Below, piece by piece: positions 51,547 to 59,506 of a stretch of DNA of 64,000 bases. The notes under the pieces were generated by a model. That model was not told the DNA's origin and ran no database searches. It saw nothing but the letters and a program-made list of their open reading frames with translations. Source of the DNA: Ectobacillus panaciterrae DSM 19096 (GTDB lineage: Bacteria; Bacillota; Bacilli; Bacillales; Bacillaceae_G); NCBI RefSeq assembly GCF_000430785.1, contig NZ_AUMR01000018.1:1-64000 (forward strand), in the 5' to 3' direction. Positions within the stretch are counted from its first letter, which is position 1. Each line of letters begins with the position of its first letter. The translations under genes were made by a program, and so were the position numbers.

Positions 51547-52356
51547 ATGAATCGCGGTAAAGGGGAAAAGGAACGGCAGACATTTGCAGATGAAAGAGAA
51601 GACGCTTATAGAACAAAACTGAGCTGGAACGGCTGGGCAGCATTGTTTCACGTAGCATGGTTTGGGTATCGAAAGCATTACATGCCTGCTTTTTTGTTTT
51701 TACTGCTTCTGTTGCTGACAGATGGCGCAGCTTATTATGCGGGATGGAATGATGCACTGCCTTTTATTAATATAAAGAAAGCGACCTTTTTCATGTTTTT
51801 TTTAGGTATGCTGTTTTTCGGCTTTTTTGCCAATACCCTTTATGATAGGCATATTCGCTTACAGGCGAAGAGCGGGTTTGATCCTAAGGAACCTCTGGCC
51901 CGGCGAAAAAAGGGAGGTGCAAGCAAAATCGGCTGCTCGTTCATGATTGCAGCTGCTATCAGCGCCGCTTTTTTAAGTCGCTTTCTCTTTCCCACCAGCA
52001 CAGATATTATTCAGTCTGTACGTCACGGCTCTTTGTATAAATATCCCCTTTATACAATTGGAGAGTCATTTGACGATTTTTTTCAGCAGCAGCATTGGGA
52101 GTATGAACGTGCGTCGGACGGATTAGAATTGGTTGTATTTCATGGTTATACAAAGGATCGGAAGCATGATAAAGTAGTCATTGAGTTTTTAGTAGATTAC
52201 CATTTGCATGCAATCGATCCTTATACACTTGAAATTAATGGGAATATACAAGACGAAGCACGACTTATGCAGTTCATGGATGATATATTTCAGGTGGAAA
52301 ATCCTTTTGAAATTAAAGATGGATTAGAGAATGAAAATGAAAAGCAAGCTATGTAA
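51547..52356 (+). CDS. Membrane protein with DUF2628-like N-terminus
   Basis: About 269 residues. A polar N-terminus is followed by WNGWAALFHVAWFGYRKHYMP, two helices to about residue 95, a basic linker and a third helix (SFMIAAAISAAFLSRFLF) before a soluble C-terminal domain of about 120 residues. The first part resembles DUF2628 membrane proteins. GAGGTG precedes ATG 51547. Terminator follows. Function unknown. Confidence 0.7.
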   Translation: MNRGKGEKERQTFADEREDAYRTKLSWNGWAALFHVAWFGYRKHYMPAFLFLLLLLLTDGAAYYAGWNDALPFINIKKATFFMFFLGMLFFGFFANTLYDRHIRLQAKSGFDPKEPLARRKKGGASKIGCSFMIAAAISAAFLSRFLFPTSTDIIQSVRHGSLYKYPLYTIGESFDDFFQQQHWEYERASDGLELVVFHGYTKDRKHDKVVIEFLVDYHLHAIDPYTLEINGNIQDEARLMQFMDDIFQVENPFEIKDGLENENEKQAM

Positions 52357-52386
52357 AGAGTTATTCTGAGAATAACTCTTTTTTAT
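52355..52386 (+). terminator. Terminator
   Basis: AAAGAGTTATTC..GAATAACTCTTTTTT. Confidence 0.85.
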
Positions 52387-52587
52387 TTATATAAATGCAA
52401 CTAAAAAAATCGACATAAAAACTTTTCTTTTAGGGGGGAGAGAGCATCCGACTAAGCGTAGAAGCGGTCAAACCCTTTTCGTGGCCCACACAGGGGTAAA
52501 TCATAGAGAGGGAGCGAGCACAGTTTCCCTTTTGTTCTGCGTGGCAAACGATAGATATGTCGGAATAACAAATTGGACTTATATAAC
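52386..52587 (+). repeat. Dispersed repeat, copy R4
   Basis: Shares GAGAGCATCCGACTAAGCG, GAAGCGGTCAAACCC, AGGGGTAAATCATAGAGAG with R1/R2, but its right end (CAGTTTCCCTTTTG..CGTGGCAAACGATAGATATGTCGGAATAACAAA..ACTTATATA) is a second type, shared with R3 and R6. So right ends come in at least two subtypes. Confidence 0.75.
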
Positions 52588-52771
52588 TATAATATTAAAA
52601 TATCTATATTGTATTTTTATAAAAAAATTAAAGTTCATTATATAATCATTTTATGTTTATTCATAATATTTGTATAGTAATGCTGTTGTGTGAAACGCGG
52701 GATTACTAGCAAGGAAGAAATAAATGATGAAACGATTCTGGGAACTGCATTCTCCTATGAAGTGAGGGTGG

Positions 52772-52987
52772 TTAAAAATATATACGCTCCATTTGCAGGA
52801 TGCAAAGTGGTCAAACGGTGAACCAATGACGGCGAAGGGTTTCGGATATGCATGGAAGCGCGCTGTAGATCTGAATTTCGGAGTCGAATATACATACATT
52901 ATGTTTGACATTAAAAATACTCAAAAACAACCATATGTGAAAAATGTGTATAAGCATACATTTGACGGCAACTACAGCTACAAGTGA
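52772..52987 (+). pseudogene. OppA-like peptide-binding protein remnant (internal deletion)
   Basis: Frame of 71 codons: LKIYTLHLQDAKWSNGEPMT..FGYAWKRAVD..YTYIMFDIKN is homologous to residues about 105-155 of the intact OppA downstream (YTFHLRDAKWSNGEAVKAQDFVFAWRRAVD..YAFILFDVKN), and then jumps directly to QPYVKNVYKHTFDGNYSYK, the OppA C-terminus (KPTVKNVIDHNFGGDYSYK). About 370 residues are missing between them, as are the first 100. Bracketed by repeats R4 and R5; R5 starts at its stop codon. Confidence 0.85.
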
Positions 52988-53170
52988 GTATATATACAAG
53001 TGAATAAAAAACTGTCTTTTGATAGTGGGGAGAGATTAAAAGACGTGCAGAAGCGGTCAAATCTTTGCAGTGGTTCATGCAAGGACAAACCAGAGAGGAG
53101 AGGCATACAATATTCCCTTTTGGTTGCACATAGCACATGGAAATGTTGAAATTATAATTTGCTTATATAG
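52986..53170 (+). repeat. Dispersed repeat, copy R5 (about 180 bp, full length)
   Basis: Nearly identical to R1: TATATATACAAGTGAATAAA, GTGGGGAGAGATTAAAAGACG, GCAGAAGCGGTCAAATC, ACAAACCAGAGAG, ATTCCCTTTTGGTTGCACAT, GCACATGGAAATGT and a TATATAG end. The remaining 210 bp up to the oppA start are AT-rich promoter-type sequence. Confidence 0.8.
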
Positions 53171-53379
53171 ATAAATCGTACAGTGAAGGTGCACGGTTTT
53201 ATTTTAAAATAAAATTTTAAAAGTTTTAAAAATTTAGAAAAATAACATTTAAAATTATCGAAATATTATGTATAATACAAATTGAGTAGAAGTTGTCCGC
53301 CGGATTTAAGTATTTTTATTATCTGAAAATTTAAAACACTTCTACCGTACATAATCAATCGGAGGGGGCATCATAGGGC

Positions 53380-55047
53380 ATGAAGAAAAAAGTAACGGTT
53401 TTAACAGCAGCAATTCTATCAACAAGCATGTTTTTAACAGCATGCGGAAGCAGTGACAAAGCATCCACAACAGAAAAAAATAAGGATGACAAGGCTGGTT
53501 CTGGGCAAATGGCTGACAAGCAAGTATTGAATGTTACGGAAACAGCGGAAATTCCATCTATGGACACTTCCAAGTCAACGGACAATGTATCGTTTAAAGT
53601 TTTCGTAAACTCCATGGAAGGTTTGTACCGTCTTGATAAAGACAATAAGCCGACTCCAGGGATGGCTAAGAGCGTAGACGTCAGCTCTGACAAAAAGACA
53701 TATACGTTCCACCTTCGCGATGCGAAATGGTCAAATGGAGAGGCTGTAAAAGCGCAAGATTTCGTATTCGCTTGGCGCCGTGCGGTAGACCCGGCAACAG
53801 CATCCGAATACGCATTCATCTTGTTTGATGTGAAAAATGCCGAAAAAATCAATAAAAAGGAGCTTCCGCTCGATCAGCTTGGCGTAACGGCAAAGGATGA
53901 CAAAACACTTGTGGTTGAACTGGATCATCCGGTCCCGTATTTCTTGGAGCTTACCACGTTCCCGACATACTTCCCGCAAAATGAGAAGTTCATGAAGGCG
54001 CAAGGAGACAAGTACGCGCTGGAAGCGAATACAACGCTATATAACGGTCCGTTCGTAATGAGCGACTGGAAGCATGAACAAGGCTGGCAACTGAAGAAAA
54101 ACCCGAACTACTGGGATAAAGATACTGTAAAATTGGAAGAAATCAATACATCTGTAGTAAAAGAAACTTCTACTGCTGTTAACTTATATGAAAGCGGACA
54201 AGTTGACCGCGTATTCTTGTCTGCAGAATTGGTAGATAAATACAGAAATAACGCCGACTTTAAAACGCGCTTAGATTCCCGTTTGTATTTTATTCGATAT
54301 AACCAAAAGAACCCTGTTTTCCAAAACAAAAAGGTTCGGGAAGCAATTGATCTTGCTTATGATAAAAAGGGAATTGCAAATGTAATCCTGAACAACGGTT
54401 CTGAGCCTGGTTTCTTCCTAGTGCCGAAGAGCTTCGTGAAAGGACCGGACGGCAAGGATTTCCGTACAGGAAACGGCAACTTCCGTGACGGAAAAGATAA
54501 TGCGGCAAAAGCGAAAAAGCTTTGGGAAGAAGCAAAGAAAGAGCTTGGTCAAGATAAACTGACACTTGAGCTATTAAACTATGATGATGACACTAACAAA
54601 AAAGTTGGGGAATTCATTAAATCCGAATTAGAAAAGAATCTCCCTGGCTTAACAGTTAATATCAAGCAGCAGCCGTTCAAGCAAAAGCTCGATCTTGAGA
54701 AAAAACTAGATTATGCGTTCTCCTTCTCAGGGTGGGGTCCGGATTATCCAGATCCAATGACGTTCATCGACATGTTCACTTCAGGCAGCGCGTTCAACGA
54801 AATGGCTTACTCCAACAAGAAATATGATGAGTTAGTAACGAAAGCGAAAGGCGAGCTGTTAACAGATGAAGCGAAACGCTGGAAAGCAATGCAGGATGCA
54901 GAGAAAATCCTATTTGATGATGCAGCAATTTCTCCTATTTACCAACGCAGCTTCGCTTACTTGCAAAAGCCGACTGTTAAAAATGTAATAGACCATAACT
55001 TCGGCGGCGATTACAGTTATAAGTGGGCTTATATTACGAAGAAGTAA
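53380..55047 (+). CDS. oppA: Oligopeptide ABC transporter substrate-binding lipoprotein (OppA family)
   Basis: A 555-residue family 5 solute-binding protein. Lipoprotein signal with lipobox LTAC at about residues 18-21; the domain begins NVTETAEIPSMDTSKSTDN and holds the usual WSNGEAVKAQDFVFAWRRA block and a C-terminal SPIYQRS segment. It binds peptides for an Opp/Dpp importer; the permease and ATPase genes are not adjacent. GGAGGGGG lies 12 bases before the ATG. A decayed paralog lies just upstream. Confidence 0.92.
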   Translation: MKKKVTVLTAAILSTSMFLTACGSSDKASTTEKNKDDKAGSGQMADKQVLNVTETAEIPSMDTSKSTDNVSFKVFVNSMEGLYRLDKDNKPTPGMAKSVDVSSDKKTYTFHLRDAKWSNGEAVKAQDFVFAWRRAVDPATASEYAFILFDVKNAEKINKKELPLDQLGVTAKDDKTLVVELDHPVPYFLELTTFPTYFPQNEKFMKAQGDKYALEANTTLYNGPFVMSDWKHEQGWQLKKNPNYWDKDTVKLEEINTSVVKETSTAVNLYESGQVDRVFLSAELVDKYRNNADFKTRLDSRLYFIRYNQKNPVFQNKKVREAIDLAYDKKGIANVILNNGSEPGFFLVPKSFVKGPDGKDFRTGNGNFRDGKDNAAKAKKLWEEAKKELGQDKLTLELLNYDDDTNKKVGEFIKSELEKNLPGLTVNIKQQPFKQKLDLEKKLDYAFSFSGWGPDYPDPMTFIDMFTSGSAFNEMAYSNKKYDELVTKAKGELLTDEAKRWKAMQDAEKILFDDAAISPIYQRSFAYLQKPTVKNVIDHNFGGDYSYKWAYITKK

Positions 55048-55057
55048 TGCAATAGGA

Positions 55058-55089
55058 AGTGCGCGCCCGTGGGTGCGCACTTTTTATAT
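55058..55089 (+). terminator. Terminator of oppA
   Basis: AGTGCGCGCCC..GGGTGCGCACTTTTT. Confidence 0.9.
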
Positions 55090-55136
55090 GTAAAAAAGTA
55101 TAAAATGGTATAATTTTCTCGTTGGGGAGGGAGAGC

Positions 55137-55556
55137 ATGATTCAAGGCTTAAATCATATATGTATATCTGTTTCCGATTTGGAGGAGTCGATTTCATTTT
55201 ATGAGAACATTTTAGGAGCTAAATTACTTGTAAAGGGCAGAACGCTTGCGTATTTTGAGTTATGCGGTATATGGATTGCTTTAAATGTGGAAGAGCATAT
55301 TCCGAGAAACGAAATTCACCAATCATATACGCACATTGCGTTTACAATTAACAATGAAGACTTGCATACTCTAGAGAAAAAGCTGAAGCAGCATGATGTA
55401 TATATTTTAAAGGGCAGAGAGCGTGACGAAAGAGACTTGGAGTCCCTTTATTTCACCGATCCTGACGGCCATAAATTCGAGTTTCATACAGGCAATTTGA
55501 AAGATCGTATCCGATATTATAAAAGCACGAAGCCTCATATGGAGTTTTTTGAATAG
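55137..55556 (+). CDS. fosB: Fosfomycin resistance bacillithiol transferase FosB
   Basis: A 139-residue vicinal-oxygen-chelate enzyme. The three metal ligands of FosB fall at the canonical positions: His7 (GLNHICIS), His66 (SYTHIAF) and Glu115 (HKFEFHTG). RGR..AYF and [16 protein letters not shown] are also conserved. It opens the fosfomycin epoxide with bacillithiol (or L-cysteine). Start ATG 55137 follows GGGGAGGGAGAG. The GNAT gene begins 11 bp later in the same transcript. Confidence 0.95.
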   Translation: MIQGLNHICISVSDLEESISFYENILGAKLLVKGRTLAYFELCGIWIALNVEEHIPRNEIHQSYTHIAFTINNEDLHTLEKKLKQHDVYILKGRERDERDLESLYFTDPDGHKFEFHTGNLKDRIRYYKSTKPHMEFFE

Positions 55557-55567
55557 GAGAAGAAGCC

Positions 55568-56041
55568 ATGAACATTCGAAATGTACAAGAAGAAGATTAT
55601 ATTCCGATTATAACGGTTTTAAACGATTGGTGGGGCGGCCGCAATATGGCGGATATGCTGCCGAAGCTGTTTTTTCAGCATTTCCAGAATACGAGTTTTA
55701 TGTGTGAAAAGGATGGTAACATAGCGGGATTCGTAATCGGCTTTGTATCGCAGACGAGAAAAGCCGAAGCATACATCCATTTTGTCGGCGTTCATCCGGA
55801 TTACCGTTCAAAGGGCATAGCGAAAGCACTCTATGAAACTTTTTTTGAAGCCGTTCAAAATATAGGATGTCAAACGGTTGGATGCGTGACTTCCCCAGTT
55901 AATAAAGGCTCGATCGCTTATCATACGAAAATGGGATTTGAAATTCGGACAGGAACAAAAGCTATTAACGGCATATCAGTACACGAAAATTACGATGGAC
56001 GCGGGCAAGACCGTGTTTTATTTTTCAAGAAACTGTTATGA
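55568..56041 (+). CDS. GNAT-family N-acetyltransferase
   Basis: A 157-residue GNAT protein: VGVHPDYRSKGIAKALYETFF is the acetyl-CoA-binding motif A (about residues 75-95) and CVTSPVNKGSIAYHTKMGFEI the distal motif B. Its substrate is unknown. AGGAGAAGAAGCC precedes the ATG. Its stop overlaps the start of a truncated Nudix gene (ATGA), so the two once formed a coupled pair behind fosB. Confidence 0.9.
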   Translation: MNIRNVQEEDYIPIITVLNDWWGGRNMADMLPKLFFQHFQNTSFMCEKDGNIAGFVIGFVSQTRKAEAYIHFVGVHPDYRSKGIAKALYETFFEAVQNIGCQTVGCVTSPVNKGSIAYHTKMGFEIRTGTKAINGISVHENYDGRGQDRVLFFKKLL

Positions 56042-56199
56042 AAGAATCTTTCCATTGCCATATTGGCGTGTACGGCATTTGTACGAAAGAAAACAGCTTG
56101 CTTGTAATTGCAAAAGGAAAAGGACCTTATGCAAACCGGTACAACTTGCCGGGAGGGAGCGAGCACAGTTTCCCTTTTGTTCTACGTGGCAAACGATAG
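56038..56199 (+). pseudogene. Nudix hydrolase, N-terminal remnant fused into a dispersed repeat
   Basis: MKESFHCHIGVYGICTKENS, then LLVIAKGKGPYANRYNLPGG is the N-terminus of a Nudix hydrolase up to the first glycines of the Nudix box. After PGGSE the frame continues with translated repeat sequence (HSFPFVLRGKR) and stops. The catalytic REUxEE part is lost. Confidence 0.8.
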
Positions 56200-56237
56200 A
56201 TATGGATATGTCGGAATAACAAAGTGGACTTATATAG
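56150..56237 (+). repeat. Dispersed repeat, copy R6 (right end only)
   Basis: GAGGGAGCGAGCACAGTTTCCCTTTTGTTC through ACTTATATAG matches the R4 right end almost base for base, with a 6-bp duplication (GATATG) at about 56203. The left two thirds are missing; the junction is inside the Nudix gene. Confidence 0.75.
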
Positions 56238-56333
56238 GCATACGGTTGCATATACATTGTTAGAAAGCAAAAGGAGTGGAACGCAATTCATTTTCTTCCC
56301 TTTTCATCGTTTTCGTGGCGATGGTATTTTCAT

Positions 56334-56537
56334 ATGATGTTTGCAGCGTTTTTATTTGTGTATACAGGCTGGTTCAGCGTTTGGGGAAGCTCGTTTTTCG
56401 TAAAAGACGGGAAGCAAACGAAAGCATCGTCTATTCTTGTCCGTATGGGACTTGTAAGCTGGCTGGGAGCGGGCTTGGTCATGCTGTACTTTTTGAGCGC
56501 CGTATGCATGATTTTTTTAGAATGGATGATAAAATGA
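56334..56537 (+). CDS. Small membrane protein, 67 aa, start uncertain
   Basis: Begins MMFAAFLFVYTGWFSVWGSS; two hydrophobic helices, ending FLEWMIK. The only good ribosome binding site, AAAGGAGTG, is at 56269-56277, about 55 bp upstream; the frame is open back to it (NAIHFLPFSSFSWRWYF) but the codon there is TGG, not a start. The gene may have lost its start codon or use an unusual one. It converges on the coat-protein gene at 56564. Confidence 0.45.
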   Translation: MMFAAFLFVYTGWFSVWGSSFFVKDGKQTKASSILVRMGLVSWLGAGLVMLYFLSAVCMIFLEWMIK

Positions 56538-56563
56538 AAAGCTGTCGAGTGACAGCTTTTTTC

Positions 56564-57283
56564 TTACCAAGGGAAACGGAAAGGGCTGTGAGAATGTTTT
56601 GGTTCACTGCGTTTCGTTTTATCGGATTGAACATGCTCTTCGGCTTTGCATTTTGTGTGTTTCGGTTCATTAGGAAATACGTTGATGAAGTGCACGCGGT
56701 TATTTTTTTTCGGATAAGAGCGTTTAGAGAAGTGAGAACGCTTAGAGAAGCAAGAGCACTTAGAGAAGTGAGAACGTTTAGAGAAGCAAGAGCACTTAGA
56801 GAAGTGAGAACGTTTAGAGAAGCAAGAGCACTTAGAGAAGTGAGAACGTTTGGAGAAGCAAGAGCACTTAGAGAAGTGAGAACGTTTGGAGAAGCAAGAG
56901 CGTTTAGAGAAGTGAGAACGGTGAGAACGATGAGAACGGCGAGAGCGATGAGAACGATCAGAACGGTGAGAGCGGCGAGAACGGCGAGAACGGCGAGAAC
57001 GGCGAGAACGATCAGAACGGTGAGAGCGGCGAGAACGGCGAGAACGGCGAGAACGGCGAGAACGGCGAGAACGATCAGAACGGTGAGAGCGGTGAGAGCG
57101 GCGAGAACGATCAGAACGGTGAGAGCGGCGAGAGCGGCGAGAGCGGCGAGAACGATCAGAACGGCGAGAACGGTGAGAACGACCGCTGTAAGAATATGGT
57201 TCCTGTCTCATAAATTCACCCATGCCGGCTTCTTGCACATCATTTGCAGCCTGACGGATACGGTTTTGGTCATAGTTCTTCAT
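56564..57283 (-). CDS. CotG/ExsB-type repeat spore coat protein, copy 1
   Basis: A 239-residue, extremely basic protein. The N-terminal domain IRQAANDVQEAGMGEFMRQEP matches that of its neighbour and the CotG/ExsB family. Residues about 36-125 are short Arg-Ser units (RSHRSRRSDRS), and about 126-190 are 12-residue units HFSKRSCFSKRS-like that vary at one Arg/Cys position. The tail (NEPKHTKCKAEEH) is not repetitive. GGAGG precedes ATG 57283. Such Ser-Lys/Arg repeats are substrates of the CotH kinase encoded nearby. Probably expressed late in sporulation. Confidence 0.8.
   Translation of the reverse strand: MKNYDQNRIRQAANDVQEAGMGEFMRQEPYSYSGRSHRSRRSDRSRRSRRSRRSHRSDRSRRSHRSHRSDRSRRSRRSRRSRRSRRSHRSDRSRRSRRSRRSRRSHRSDRSHRSRRSHRSHRSHFSKRSCFSKRSHFSKCSCFSKRSHFSKCSCFSKRSHFSKCSCFSKRSHFSKCSCFSKRSHFSKRSYPKKNNRVHFINVFPNEPKHTKCKAEEHVQSDKTKRSEPKHSHSPFRFPW
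56733..57180. repeat. 36-bp and 9-bp coding tandem repeats
   Basis: Two repeat arrays in coat-protein copy 1: about four 36-bp units (AGAGAAGTGAGAACG..) at 56733-56910, and a run of 9-bp-derived units (GGCGAGAAC, GATCAGAAC, GGTGAGAGC) at 56915-57180. Confidence 0.9.
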
Positions 57284-57405
57284 GAAAAAACCTCCATAAA
57301 ATAATTAATTATAAAACTTGCCTTAGCAAGTACACTTTCTCTATAAAATATGTAAAGCGGAGATAGGTTGTTTGCATTTTATATAAAAATAGTTGTTTAC
57401 CTACT

Positions 57406-57435
57406 AAAATAGACCGCCAACAGGCGGTCTATTTT
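57406..57435. terminator. Terminator of coat-protein copy 2
   Basis: AAAATAGACCGCC-AACA-GGCGGTCTATTTT directly after the stop. Confidence 0.9.
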
Positions 57436-57436
57436 A

Positions 57437-57991
57437 CTACCAAGAGCGCTTAGAACGTTTAGAGCGTTTAGACTGCTTAGAGCGTTTAGACTGCTTAGAG
57501 CGTTTAGACTGCTTAGAGCGTTTAGACTGCTTAGAGCGTTTAGACTGCTTAGAGCGTTTAGACTGCTTAGAACGTTTAGACTGCTTAGAACGTTTAGACT
57601 GCTTAGAGCGTTTAGACTGCTTAGAGCGTTTGGAGAAACAAGAACGCTTAGAGAAGTGAGAGCGCTTAGAACACTTAGAGTGCTTGGAGAAACAAGAACG
57701 CTTAGAGAAGTGAGAGCGCTTAGAACACTTAGAGCGCTTGGAGAAACAAGAGCGCTTTGGAAAGAAAGTGCGTTCTGTGCAGACAGATTTCTTTGTCCAG
57801 ACGTGTTTCGTTGTAAAGCGCTTGCATTTTTTCACGCAAGTGCATTTTTTCACACAAGTGCATTTTGTTTTAGGACATTTTTTAGAAGATTTGTCTTTAT
57901 GATAGTAGTATGCACTAGGTTCTTGATACATGAAATGCTCCATGCCTGCCGCTTTCACTTCTTCCACAGCTTTGCGAATATTGCGGTTCAT
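57437..57991 (-). CDS. CotG/ExsB-type repeat spore coat protein, copy 2
   Basis: A 184-residue, Ser/Lys/Arg-rich protein. N-terminal domain NIRKAVEEVKAAGMEHFMYQ is the CotG/ExsB-type start; next comes a Cys/Lys segment (KCTCVKKCTCVKKCK), then units RSCFSKRSKCSKRSHFSK and finally nine copies of a six-residue SKQSKR-type unit (18 bp at DNA level, 57455-57620). Start at ATG 57991, eight bases after AAGGAGGG; 40 extra in-frame codons upstream are rejected. Lies head-to-head with cotH, as cotG does in B. subtilis. Confidence 0.85.
   Translation of the reverse strand: MNRNIRKAVEEVKAAGMEHFMYQEPSAYYYHKDKSSKKCPKTKCTCVKKCTCVKKCKRFTTKHVWTKKSVCTERTFFPKRSCFSKRSKCSKRSHFSKRSCFSKHSKCSKRSHFSKRSCFSKRSKQSKRSKQSKRSKQSKRSKQSKRSKQSKRSKQSKRSKQSKRSKQSKRSKQSKRSKRSKRSW
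57443..57640. repeat. 18-bp coding tandem repeat
   Basis: About nine head-to-tail copies of an 18-bp unit (GCTTAGAGCGTTTAGACT register) differing only by occasional G/A changes; encodes KQSKRS units in frame on the minus strand. Confidence 0.9.
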
Positions 57992-58184
57992 ATCATATTC
58001 CCTCCTTAAACGATACGTAAAAGAGAGCTTGTCTTCTCTTTTCTCTATTAGAATATGATTGTTTATATATTCAGGTATAGGACAAGTGTTGGTTTCTAAA
58101 AAAATGCGCAATTACCTAAAGTGTCAAGAACAGAGGGAAAGGCATACATTAAGTATAGATGCTATGAAGAAGGGAAGAGGGAAA

Positions 58185-59261
58185 ATGCTGCCTTCTTATG
58201 ATCTATTTATCCACCCTATGTATCTAGTTGAAATGCGCAAGGATGTATGGAGTGACGATCCTGTTCCTGCCAAACTTACGTATCAAAAGAGGAAATATGA
58301 TATCGATGTCGTGTACCGCGGATCGCATATTCGTAAATTCGAAAAAAAATCGTATCACGTCATGTTTTATAAGCCAAAGCTGTTTCAAGGCGTACATGAG
58401 ATTCATTTGAATTCCGAATTCAAAGACCCGTCTCTTATACGCAATAAGCTGTCTCTTGATTTTTTTCACGATCTCGGCACGCTTTCTCCAAAGTCTCAGC
58501 ACGTTCTGGTCACGATCAACGGAAGATTTCAAGGCGTATATTTGCAGCTCGAATCTGTGGACGAACGGTTTTTGCATAATCGAAATCTGCCTCAAGGCTC
58601 CATCTGTTATGCGGTGGATGACGATGCGAACTTTTCGCTTATGAGCGAATTGGATGAGGATGTCAAAACGACGCTGTCCGCCGGTTATGAGCTGAAGTAC
58701 GGAGACGAGGAAAGTGAAGAACACTTAAGCGAATTTGTGTACCAAGTTAATACAATCTCACGAGCGGATTTTGAAAAGAAAATCGTGAAATACGTGGATG
58801 TGGAAAAATATTTGCGCTGGCTTGCCGGTATCGTCTGTACGTCTAACTTTGACGGATTCGTTCATAACTACGCGCTCTATCGGAATGGGGAAACGGGACT
58901 GTTTGAAATCATTCCATGGGATTATGACGCGACATGGGGACGAGATGTGCAGGGGCGGTTACTAGAGCATGACTATATCCGCATTCAAGGCTATAACACA
59001 TTGAGTGCAAGATTGCTCGATGTAGCTTCTTTTCGAAGAAGATATTCAGAGATTATCCGGAAGGTGCTGGATGAACAATTTACAATAGCGTATATGAAGC
59101 CGAGAGTAGAGGATTTGCATAGTCTGCTCAGACCCTATATTCTGAAGGATCCCCATGTTAAGGACCATATAGAGAAATTTGATGGAGAGCCGGAGATTAT
59201 TTTCCAATATATTAAAAAGCGCAATCGATTCTTGCGGAATCATTTGGATGAGTTAAGATAA
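58185..59261 (+). CDS. cotH: Spore coat protein kinase CotH
   Basis: A 359-residue CotH, near B. subtilis CotH in length. The atypical protein-kinase fold is visible: [18 protein letters not shown] with the nucleotide-binding basic residues (about 44-62), [12 protein letters not shown], the catalytic-type [14 protein letters not shown] (Asp223) and the metal-binding [11 protein letters not shown] (about 244-254). CotH phosphorylates Ser residues in CotB/CotG repeat proteins. The start is taken at ATG 58185; 42 in-frame codons further upstream have no good ribosome binding site. Divergent from two likely substrates. Confidence 0.93.
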   Translation: MLPSYDLFIHPMYLVEMRKDVWSDDPVPAKLTYQKRKYDIDVVYRGSHIRKFEKKSYHVMFYKPKLFQGVHEIHLNSEFKDPSLIRNKLSLDFFHDLGTLSPKSQHVLVTINGRFQGVYLQLESVDERFLHNRNLPQGSICYAVDDDANFSLMSELDEDVKTTLSAGYELKYGDEESEEHLSEFVYQVNTISRADFEKKIVKYVDVEKYLRWLAGIVCTSNFDGFVHNYALYRNGETGLFEIIPWDYDATWGRDVQGRLLEHDYIRIQGYNTLSARLLDVASFRRRYSEIIRKVLDEQFTIAYMKPRVEDLHSLLRPYILKDPHVKDHIEKFDGEPEIIFQYIKKRNRFLRNHLDELR

Positions 59262-59292
59262 ACGCAGCAAAAAGCTGCGTTTATTATTTGGA
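59262..59292 (+). terminator. Terminator of cotH
   Basis: AAACGCAGC..GCTGCGTTTATTATT. The following 200 bp up to 59507 are AT-rich with no gene. Confidence 0.8.
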
Positions 59293-59506
59293 TTTTTAAA
59301 ATTTTTTATAATTTTCCACTTCTCTAACTATAATTTCCCTCTATATTACGTACTTCATAATCTTATTCCCTTTTAGTCAAAATAGAAAACTACATTCTAA
59401 ATGTATATCGTATACTATTGTCATGTGAAATCCAAGACTTGGCAAGTCCATCATTTCATGGAATAATGATATAGGTTGAAAAGAATGAAAGATTGAGGGG
59501 AAGTAT

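Noticed and set aside
52700-52822. Frame RGITSKEEINDETILGTAFS.. just before and overlapping the OppA-like remnant
   Set aside because: Could be a piece of another gene, but I cannot identify it and it overlaps the OppA-like frame.
56276-57304. A 342-codon plus-strand frame of Arg-Thr-Val/Ala repeats across the coat gene
   Set aside because: It is the complement of the repeat-rich coat protein on the minus strand, which has a proper ribosome binding site, a family N-terminal domain and CotH next door.
57443-57640. Regularly spaced short repeats that might suggest a CRISPR array
   Set aside because: The units are contiguous 18-bp coding repeats without spacers, in frame with the coat protein.
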